IMG/VR virus record: IMGVR_UViG_3300020442_000017
Span: 1-64,000 of that record
From: a virus
Length of the DNA stretch: 64,000 nt
Direction: 5' to 3' (one strand)
Shown here: positions 1 through 12,000 of the stretch, in pieces
Layout of the letters: the number at the start of each line of letters is the position of its first letter
Position numbering within the stretch: position 1 is the stretch's first letter
Position numbers and translations under genes: made by a program
Notes under the pieces: generated by a model
Databases searched by the model: none
What the model saw: the letters and a program-made list of their open reading frames with translations, nothing else
What the model was told of the DNA's origin: nothing

Positions 1-3000
1 TCTACATGGGGTATTTGTGGTATCTGGGCAAATGGTTTGAAAGCCACTGGTTTCAAATCAATGGTTATCGCTCAGTACACTGGTGTATCTCTACAGAAAG
101 ACGATAGAGCATTCATCCGTTACGACGAGTTTACCAACACATTCAATCAAGCATCACTGAAGGATGCATTTGCTACTGTTCCTTATCATACTAAGGGTGA
201 TGCATTCTGGAAGGATGACTGGAGAAACTTCCACGTTCGTGCATCTGAAGACGCATTCATTCAGTGTGTTAGTATCTTCGCCGTTGGTTTCGCTGATCAC
301 TTCCTAATGGAAAGTGGTGGTGATATGTCAATCACCAACTCTAACTCTAACTTTGGTAACACATCCTTACATGCTATTGGTTTCAAAGGATTTGCATTCA
401 ACCAAGATAAGGGTGGTTATCTAACAGACATTATTCCTCCAAAGATTGTTGAGGAAGTAGGAAATAGTAAGAAACAAGCATACTATACTATTGACGTTCA
501 GGCATCTAACGATCAAGGAAACCACACCAAACTATATCTTGGTGATGATAATGCTTATGTCCCAACTGAAAGACCTGCTGCTACAATCGGTGGTTATCGT
601 ATTGGTGCGAAGTCTGATGAAAAAATCTATGTAAAACTATCACCAAGAACTACTGGTGGTAATAGTGAGTTCAATGCAACTCTAACTCCAAATGGATTTA
701 AGAAGTTTACTGCTACTCCAGATATTCTAAATCCTAATGCTGCACAGGTTAATAATAAAGCACAAGATGCTGCTAATCTGATTGAAGCAAACAAAGAATT
801 TATTGCTTATGAAGCATATGGTTACATCACTGCAAAGTATCCAGCACTTCTAGTCAAGCAAAGTATTCAGATTGTTAAGTGTCGTCGTGATATTGGTTAT
901 CTACTTGATGCTACTATCCAAGACTTGAGACTTGGTGGTAACATCAATACTATTCAAGCTGCTGAATCTTATTATGTTAAGAGTGGTGGTACTGATAGTC
1001 TCAGTTACATTAATAATGAACTGCAAGAAACTCTAGAAGGTTACTACTATGCTAGAGATCTAGCAATTGCTGCTCTTCGTAACTATTCATATAAGAGAAC
1101 TGGTGTAGAGACAACTGCTGGTAATTCTATCATCAAAGTTGGTGATAGCAGTGGTATTGTACCAGGCATGACTGTTGCTGACTACGCACCTAGTGAGTTT
1201 GAGAATGCACAAGGCACTCAAACAAATGATCTTAAGAATGGTGCTACCAGACCAGCACAACCTGTTATTCCTGACAATACATTTGTTAAGCGTATTGTTG
1301 ATGCTACCACAGTTGAACTTGGTCAGAGAGCAACAACTAGCGTCAAGCAAGTAGTAGCAGATCGTAATGGTGATGCAAGAGAGTTGATTCTTGCTAACAA
1401 GACATTTATTGCTACAGAAGCATATGAAAGAATGCTTCTTGATTATCCTAATTACACACCTTCTACTGGTTATAATGCAACCACAGGTAAGGCAAAGTGT
1501 ATTGATGACCTAGAGAAAGCAATTGAAGCAGTTGCAGAAAACACTGCTTTTGGTGGTAATGCTGATACATGGGATGCAGCATACTATTATGATAGTGGTG
1601 CTGTTCAAGATCTAGCAGCAAAGAAAGACGAAACTATTACAGCATTTAATTACTGTAAAGATATGGCCATTCAGGTCATGCGTAAAGAAGATGTGTTCAT
1701 CTTTGGTACTCATGGTCTAACACAGTCTACAGTTACACCTAATGACCCTGTTACTGAAGAACAGGGAGAACTAGTTAATGATAGAAATGGTGATGCTCGT
1801 AATCTAATCCTTGCTAACAAGAATCTAATTGCTCATGAAGCAGTTCAGAGAATGATTCTTGAATCATCAACAGATCAATTCACACCTACAGGTGCTGTAT
1901 ATGATCCTACTGCTGGTGATCTAACACTTACAATCTCTCAGCATGGTCTAACTGGTGCTGATTCTTATACTGTACAGAGTGCAGATTATGATCCTGTAAG
2001 TGGAAAACTAACAGTAACTATTCCTAACCATAGTTTTGGTAACGGTGAAAGAGTTAAGTTTGATGATAACTCTCTTACCTTTACATGCTCACAGGATAGT
2101 AATGCTACCAACCACACATATCCAAGAGTAAGCGACCCTGTAAGTAATAAGTGGTTGCAAATTTCTCACGTGACCACAAATACTTTTGAGGTCAATGTTG
2201 GTGATACTCTTGATGGTAACTACACTCATACATTTGTATCTGCCGTCACTAATGGTCTTAAGAGAGCAGCGGATAGTGTAAGATTTGATTACAATTCATT
2301 CACATTTACATGTGCGATGGATTCTTCTGAGCAGAAGACATATCCTCGTATTGGTGATCCTGCTGGTGGTAGAGTTCTTCCTATTAGTACAACAACTGCT
2401 GATACTATTACAGTTGCAGTTGGTAAATCACTACTAGTTGATCATGATGTAACCACTGCTGATTACGATCCAAATTCAGGTGAACTTACACTAGACATTG
2501 GTGCTCACAATCTTTCTGTAGGAACTAGCATCAAGATTCCTAATAACGCACTATCATTCAAGTGTGCTCAAGACAACTTCACTGCTGTTAAGACATATCC
2601 ACGTGCAGGTGTTGATCCTTATGCTGATAAGGCAATCAAGATTGAAAAGGTAGGATCTTCTTTCCATACAGCAACTGATGGTGCATACAACCCCACCACT
2701 GGTGATCTAACAATTACAATTCCTAATCATGGTTTTGCTAATGGTAGTAGAGTTAGATTGGCAGATAATTCATTCACATTTACATGTGCAATGGATAATT
2801 ATGCTACTGAGCATTCATATCCAAGAGAGGGAGATCCTGCAAGCGGTGAGTTCTTAGATGTTTCTAATGTAACTACCAATACATTCACAGTTAATGTTGG
2901 ACCTGCTGGTTCTACACAACAGTTCACACCTACAAATGCATCATATGATTCTGCAAGTGGTGAACTAACTCTTACCATTGCTGGTCATGGTTTAGGTATT

Positions 3001-6000
3001 GGTGAAGGTGTTGTCATTGCAGATAATGCACTATCATTTACCTGTAACATGGATGGTAATGATAGCACAAAGACATATCCACGTACCAACAAGGATAATG
3101 CATCTTCTAGATCTTTGTCTATTGTCAAGAAGACTACTGATACCATTACATTAAATGTTGGTAATGCTGGTAATAACAAGACATTTACTCCTACAACAGG
3201 TTCATATAATGAAACAACTGGTGCTTTAGATCTTAACATTGGTCAGCATGGTCTTGCTGTTGGATCTAACATTGTACTAAAAGATAATTCAATTAGATTT
3301 ACATGTGATAAGGATGGCAACCAGAGTGTTGAGAGTTATCCTCGTCCTCAGGTTGACCCATTTGCAGGTAAATCTATTGAGATTACTGATGTTGCATACA
3401 CAGAATCTACTGCTACTGGTGCAACATACAATCCTCACAATGGTGATCTAGAGATTACAGTTCCTAGTCATGGATTTACTGGTCCTCAAGAGTTCACACC
3501 TCTAGTTGGTCAAACTGCATACGATGCAGCGACTGGTGTTCTAACACTTCAGATTCCTAACCATGGTCTACAAAATGGTGAGTATATCAGAATTAAGGAT
3601 AATTCACTAACATTTACTTGCACCAAGGATAGTGATGCTACTAACCACACATATCCACGTGCTACTGATCCTGCTAGTAATAAGGATCTAGTTGTTAGCA
3701 ATGCAACTCAAAGCACATTTGAGGTCAATATTGGACCTGCTGGTGGTTATGGACAATATGTACACACATTCGTATCTGCTGCGACTGGTGCTGTTACTGC
3801 TGGTGGTGATTACATTCAGGTTGCAGATAACTCTCTATCATTCAAGTGTAGTCTAGATGGAGATACTAGTGCTAAAGCATATCCTCGTACTGGATTTGAT
3901 CTACCTAGTGGTAGATGGTTACAAATCAGATCTACAACTGCAAATACATTTGTTGTTAACGTAGGTAAGTCTTCTAATCTCTCTACTCATACATTTGATT
4001 CTGCTGTTGCTAATGGTATTAGAAAGCAGACTGGTGTTATCACAGTTAATGTTGGATTTGATAGCAATACTAACAACCAATACACTCATACATGGGATAG
4101 TGCTTTAGCTGATGCTGTTGAGTTTACTCCTCAGTCTACTCATACATTTGTATCTGCTGTTTCTAATTCTGTATCCCATGCTCCAGATGCAGCACATACA
4201 TTTAAGAGAGCAGCAACTGGTGGTGTTGCCAGACAGAATGGTACTATCACTGTTAATGTTGGTGCTGCTGCTCCAGCAGACAGATACATTCACGTCTGGG
4301 CAGGTGGAACTGCTACTGGTGCTGTCAAGTCTGGTGGTAATTACACTCATGCTTGGGTATCTTCTGGAAATGATTCTGTACATAAGGTATTCTCTATTGC
4401 TGGTAACAGAAACTATCACGACCAAGATTGTGTTGATGATGCTGTAGATGTACTAGAGGCAGTTGCAGATAACGTAGCGTTCGGTGGTAATGATAAGACA
4501 TGGGATGCTGCTTACTCATATAAGACTGGTGCTCACGTTGCTGGTGAGGAGACTGAAACTAATGAAGTCTTCCGTCATGCTAAAGAAATGGCTGGTCAGG
4601 TTATCAAGAACCAAAAGATTCTAAGAATTGGTAACCATGGTATTAGTCAGGTATATGATACTACTATTACTGAGGATGATCCTACTTCTGTAGATAATAA
4701 GAGTGGTGATGCATACAATCTATTGATTGATAATGCTGCATTCATTGCTTCAGAAGCATATGATAGAATGATCTTTGAGTTCCCAGACTTCACACCTCCA
4801 ACTGGTAACCCACAAGATTGTAAGGATGATATCAAAGACTTCGTTGTTGAGATTGCTCATAACGTAGGATTTGGTGGAAACGATAGAGTTTGGGATATGT
4901 CTAATCTCTATGTTTCTGGTGCTCATGTTGTAGGTGAAGAAGCACAAACTCTCAAGGCATTTGAAGATGCTAAAGAGATTATGGTTCAGGTTGCAAGAAA
5001 TGAAAAAGTTCTTGTGAGTGGATCACATGGTAAGACTCAGGCATTTGATAATACTATTACAGTAGATGCATCTACACCAGTTAATAATAAGGTTGCTGAT
5101 GCTAGAGATCTAATTCTTGCTAATAAAAACTTCATTGCTGAGATTGCACTAGGAAGAATGCTTGCACAGTATTCTAACTACATTCCAGCACAGGGTTATA
5201 CTACTAACGATTGTCTTGATGACCTCAAGGATGTTGTAGATGTTGTAGCACATAACCTAGCATATGGTGGCAATGATCGTGTATGGGATGCAGCACTTCT
5301 ATACAATGCAGGTGCTCATGCATCAGGCACTGAGAACGAAACTGTTTATGCATTCAATCAAGTTCGTGATATTATCAGACAGGTAATTGTTAATGATACA
5401 GTTACAGTTGATGGTCACACAGCACTAAGTCAGTCAACTGATACATCTATCACAAATGGTGTTGCTAATGGTGATTGTGATCAGGCAAAAGCAACTGTTA
5501 CTACACTCGTTAGCATTCTAACTAATGCTATCAATACACCATCTTCACTATATGGTATTACTCGCACTGAGTCTAGTTCTAAGTGTGTTGCTGTTGTATC
5601 TACAATCAATACACTATATGATATCGTCAAGAATTCTATCACAACACCTGAAAGTCTTCAGTCTGTAACTAGAACTGTTGGTGGTGGTAAGTGTGACAAC
5701 ATCAGATCTACTATCAATACACTATTTGGTATTGTTACATCTACTGTTGCTAATGGTTCTGCACTAAATTCTATTACAAGAAATATCTCTAACGGTCCTT
5801 GTCAGGAAGTTGCATCAACAGTTACCACACTATTTGGTATTATCACTAATAGTATTAGCACTGCTGGTTACCTAGACACCATTGATAAGACTGAGATTCC
5901 TCTTGGTCTAACATTGGGTCAATCTGTTAATGCTAATTCAACAACTACAGATACCTATCTATGGTTCCAATGGCCAACAACTGGTGGTGTAGCAGACGAT

Positions 6001-9000
6001 GGTATCTACACAGATAAGAAACCAGTTATTGATCCATTCTTTAACAATGATCCTGCCAACGTTGGCAATCAGGATACAAGTTATCCTGAATGTGCTAATG
6101 AAGCAAGTGCTGTTCGTCAGTACTTCACAAATATTGGTACAATCATTCAGTCTGGTTTGGGTAGTGTTGATAGGAATGAACCTACTTCTTCCTCTGCACT
6201 CTCAAGAAGAGCAACTATCTGGACATTAACAGATACATCTAAGGCACCTGCTAATCAATCTGATCCTCATAAATTTGAAACTGGAACACCAGTAAGACTT
6301 GTTCCACGTCCTAAAGCTGGTAAGACAGTTGATAAGCGTAATGTAAGACTACCAAATGGTTTTGATACTAATACTGAATACTATGTAATTGCACCAGGTA
6401 GAGAGACAAATCCACAAGATTTCTCTACAACAACATCATTTAATGGTCTTCAGCAAGACGTTCTAATGCTTGCAAGCAGCAAAGAGAATGCTGCCGCTGG
6501 TATCTATCTACACTCTCAGGAAGTTAATGGTATTCACCCTGACATTGAGATTGATCTGTATCAGTTCACTATTGATGATAGTTATGATCTACATCAATAT
6601 GTTTGTGTTCTTGTAAACAATGGTATTCAAACTGATGTATCTCACATCTTTGATCTACCTAAAGCAAATGTACCTGAAGGTCATCAAGTATTCTTCAGAG
6701 CAGCACCTGGCAAAGATATGCCTACGGTTGGTGGTACTGATGCTAATGACCCTGCTGTTGCAGAACAGTCTGGTGTAAACATTGGCAAACTTAGAGGAGA
6801 TGTATTCTTCTGGGCAAGATATATCACACCTAAGGTATTCAAGATCTATAGATCTCATGCTGATGCAATCAGTGATGTTAATTCTATTGATCTAACATCT
6901 TCTGCTAACATTGGTTTCAATGTATTTGCTAACAAGCGTACATCACCAATGCGTTATGATCCTTCATTCATTAACCCAGCGGTTAGTGATAAGGGTAAGT
7001 GGTTCCTACAAGTAGAACCAAATTCTTCTGGAGCACCTGCAACATCTCAAGAGATTCTTGCAAGACTTCATGACGCTGAATATAACGATGCATCTGGTAA
7101 CACCAAAACTAATGATACTTGGTACACACGTCTGAAGGATGATAGAGTTCCTGATGATCGTATCTATCGTCTACGTTATGTAATTCCTAGTTACCTCAAG
7201 TCTGTTCGTGATCCTCTAAATGGATTCACAATCAAGATGAGGAAGGATGAAACCAGAAAACTTCTTCCACAAAGAATTGTTCTGAAGCCTGCATCTGGAA
7301 ATGCTGTAACTAAGGCGGTCTTCAATAATACCACAGATAGTGGTCAGGCAAATGAAATCATCGGTATGACCGCTGCTCAGTTTGCTAATCCTGGTGGTAA
7401 TCAGAATGCACTTGATACATCTAAGAGATATGATCCTTATAGGAAGGATCTAACAGGTGGAGGTAAAGAGTATCAAGCATATATTAGAACTGACTCTACA
7501 ATTCAGGCAACAATCCAGTCTGGTAGATACTTTATTGATGGTGTAAGTGGTGATGAACTACTAGAACTAACTGTATTTGACCCTGAAATTGATTCTCAAG
7601 TTCCTGCACTTAAGAATGAAACTCTCACCAGTGTTAAGATTACTGCACCTCAGGGTGGTAGTTTTGTTTCTAATACTGCTAATCCTGTTAGTGGATACTT
7701 CCAGAATACTAAGGTTGAATGGGATGGTAATGATAAGGGTACTGGTTATATCCACGCTGCTCTAAATGTACCTGGTACTACAACATGGCACCTAATTCTT
7801 AAGGGTATCAGTGGTACTCTAGATTATAGTTCTACTGAAGACACTAGATTTACACAGGTTCAGGGTAGTACAGTTGTATTTGCTGATCAACTTCAGGATC
7901 CTGATGATGGTAAGTCACTAGAACTTAAGGAACTTATTCGCAAGGGTTATCCACAATATTATTATAAAGAGAAGTCATCTAACGTATACACACTAACTCC
8001 TGGTGATACTATTACTGACCAAGCAGGTAATCAATATTACATTGATTCTGTAAATGATATTGGTGAGATTGAAGACACCTTCTATATCTTTGATGTTGAA
8101 ACAATTCAAAGACGTATTTTTGAGCAGCAAGATGGTATCTATTATCTAACTGCTGTACGTGGTAATGTTTCTCCATTCCCAACTGGTGCTGGTAACTTAG
8201 GTAACTTTAGAAACTTCAAGTTCTCTCAACCAATCAGCAAACTATATCCACTAAACTATAAGAACGATCCAGTATGGTTCAAGCAATTAGATCCTAACTT
8301 CGTTGATCCTCCAGCAACATTCTCTGCTGCTGATAACTATGTTCATGGTCTAGTTACTGTCAATGACTTTAAAGGTTCTATCACCAAAGAATCTATCATT
8401 GATATCATTGAATCTCCTGCACTATCTAATAATACTTACACAGGATCTAATGTTGTTCAGGCACAAGCAGGTAATGCTGCTTCTGGATCTGAAGATCGTA
8501 AGATTCCTATTGCTGGTGACAATACAGTTGTTGTTGATCAAAGACTCTACGTTGAACTTCGTAGACCATCTATCGCTCGTGCTGGTAACCATACGTTTGA
8601 ATATCTTGGTTTTGGTCCAGGTAACTACTCCACTGGTCTACCTGCTAGACAGGATGTTATCCTTACCACAACTCAAGACTTCTATGCACAGTCTAAGAAG
8701 CAAGATGGTGGTCTTGTATTCTACACTGGTCTAAACTCTAATGGTGACCTATACATTGGTAACCGTAAGATTGACGCTATTACTGGTGAGGAAGTATTCC
8801 TAGAGTCTGCACAGTTAGTTGACTCTGAAGATCCTGATGATCTCATTGATAGCCTCGTCACAACATTTGACACTCCTGTAACATTCAACCAGAATATTAC
8901 AGTCAATGGTGGTGATGAAGGTAAGTTAGTCAATACATTCAACTCACCTGTAACAGTTAATGTTGCTAGTGGTTTGGGTCTAAATTCCCTCACCATTCTA

Positions 9001-12000
9001 TCAACTGTTAATCCTAATGCAACTCCAGTTGGAGATGATGAGACACTTGATAGATCTGCACAGCAGGGCAATCAAATGACCAACGGTGACATTGTTCTTA
9101 ATAAGAACATGATCGCTGCTTCTATCTTCCAGTTCAACCCACGTGGTTCTAATGGATTTGCACAAGGTTATAAGATTCAGAACCATGTTGTAGCATCAGA
9201 AGGTTCTAATGCTACTCCTTCACAAAGTGCAACCGATAAAGATTACTTTGATAATACTCAGGTAGTTCGTTATGGTACTAATGGTCCCCTACCTGTACCT
9301 GGCGACATCCTACTCAAGGGTGATAGTGTTGGTGCATCTGGTTCTATTGGTTGGATTTATGCTAACTCTTACTATGTACTAGGAGATCAAACTGCTAACA
9401 ATCCTGACCAAGTATTCAATGTTGTATTTGATGGTAGTAATCTAGTTAGAATTAACTGGAAGAATGCCAAACAGAATGATTCCTTCGGTCCTAAGATTAC
9501 ATCTGCCACTAAGATTAGAATTAAGAATTGCAGTGTACCACAACTCAATGGTGTATTCAGCGTTGATCCTAATACATTCAGTTCTACTAATGATTACATC
9601 AAGATTGTTATTGGTGCAAATGTTACTAACTCTCCAATTGTTTGGAACAATGAAGTTAATGCTTCTATGGAGTATGCTGATACTTCATGGAAAGAGTGGG
9701 GTGTTCTTGGTTCTGAGGCAATCAGAACAGAAACATCTACACTAACTGATTACAGAGTTGGTATTAACACTGTCGCTAGATCTAGCAACACAGATGCTTG
9801 GAAGACTTCATTCGTTAATACTTCTACTATACCTAAAGCTAACCTAGATGTTGAAGGTAATGGTATCATTACTGGTTACAGTATTGCATATGCAACTGGT
9901 AATCGTTCTGCCATGGAAAATGCATTCGTGGTTGGTACTGCAACACCTAATGATCTAACACAATCTTCTGTCTTCCGCATCAATGCTGCCACCAATCGTG
10001 TTGGTATTAATGTATCTGATGATGGAACTGGTTCTACACAACTTGATAGAACTCTTGTTGTTAATGGTAATGGTAGATTCACCAACGATGTTAAGTTTGA
10101 GCAAGACATTGATGTTAATGGTGGTGGTCCTGGTGCTGCTAATACTGCTGAGATCAGAACTTCTATCACTGATGGAACGTTTGAGTTCATCATGGACAAC
10201 ACATTTGTCGGTCAACATGATGCTTATGCTTCAAGTGTTGGTGGTAGTAATGGATTCAAGATGGCTGGTTATGCCAAGAACATTGAATTTGGTAATGAGC
10301 AATCAGCAATCCAAGAGTTTGAGATTGGTAACAAGGCAAATAAGAGTTTCGTTGATCTAGGTGCAACTCCTGATGGAGACGGTACTAACGCACACATTTC
10401 TAGAATTTCTATTGGTGGTGCATTTGATAGTACTGAAACAGATTCCTATACACAGATTAATAACAAGGAACTAAAAATTGCTGGTGACATTCTACTTGGT
10501 CAAGTTAAGGACAAAGCAACTGGCACTAACACAACCAGAAGAGGTGCTGGAGACACTGCGTTCTTCAGATCAACTGCATCTAAAGTCTCTCTACTAGGAG
10601 ACAACAGTGCAACAACAATCGTTGATTTTGCTACTAATGCATCACAGTTAACAATTGCTGGTCAAGGTGGTAGCACCAGAATTAGAAACAATACAACAGT
10701 TGATGCTACTTTAAGAGTAAACAGTGACATTATATTATGTGGTGGTCTCAACAACTTCTCATTCACTGCTGATAGAAAGCAAGCAGGTTCTAAATCTATT
10801 ATCGCACATACCAATGGTATTCTCGGTAATAATCTTTATAATAAGAATGTAGATATTCTTGATGTCCTAAGAGTTAATGCACCAACAACAACTCCTGTTG
10901 GTAACAAGTCTGCTTATAACAGAATTGATACTGGTGGTTCAGGTACATGGGGTGATGCGACATATAGTCAAGCAATTCCACAAGCAGGATTACCTGCTCT
11001 ACCTACTGGACAATATTACTTACCACTTAAGTTTAGTCCTTTCAATAATGTAACCACTGCTAATCCTGATGGAGATCAGTATTTTAATGAGAATGATATT
11101 CTTCTCATTGACAGTGCTGAGACAGCAACTGGTCATGCTGAATTTGTTAAGATCGTTTCTCTACCAAGAATCGTATCAACAAATGCACCTTACTACATTG
11201 TTGTAACCAGACAACCATTTGGTTCATTTACCAACATTTCCACAACACATGCTGATACAACACCAATTTATAAGGTAACTGTTCAGTTAGATTCTACTTG
11301 GATTACATCTGATATTGATCAGAGTGCTGGTAATAAGACAATCAATCTATCACAATTCGGTGGTAGTCTTGATGTTGCAGATTATGTAATCATCTCACGT
11401 GAAGATGGTACTCCTGCAAATGATGGTGTTGATGATGAAGGTGAAATCTTCAAATTGACAACTGTAATTAACGCAGTTGCGAAAAAATTATCCGTCAAAA
11501 AAGGGTGTGATTCTGCTTCAGAGAAAACAGTATTTGAAGTTGATTCAATTACTGGTAGTGTTACTATCGGTGATGGCACTGAGAATACAAATACTCTAAT
11601 CAACGGTTCACTAGCTATCAAGGGCAAGTGTTCTGCTTCTGATAATGTCTACCCATCTACTGATTTTGCTAACAATAGTAAGTTTACTCTTAGTAATCAA
11701 GAATTACCTGTATTCAGCGTTGATATTTGCACTGGTGATACTGTTGTAGGTCAAGCTGCTGGTACTGTATTTGTTGTTGGTCAATACTATGGATCAACTG
11801 CTGCTGCTCATGATGAAACAACAGTTGTTACATCATATGTTTATGATGCAACTTCACTACAAGCAAATGGTGCTATCACCACACTAGCAAATGCTGTTGG
11901 AACAGGTGACTATGACATTCCTATTTCTAGTAATGTAGATGCATTCCAGAAGGATGACATGATCGCTATTATTGATGGCGATAGTAATATTGAGATCCTT

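Noticed and set aside
4112-4447. Overlapping + strand frames inside giant genes (e.g. Leu-rich 111-codon frame)
   Set aside because: Leu/Met-rich products are the usual frame-shifted reading of GCT/GTT/ACT-rich codons; no start signal.
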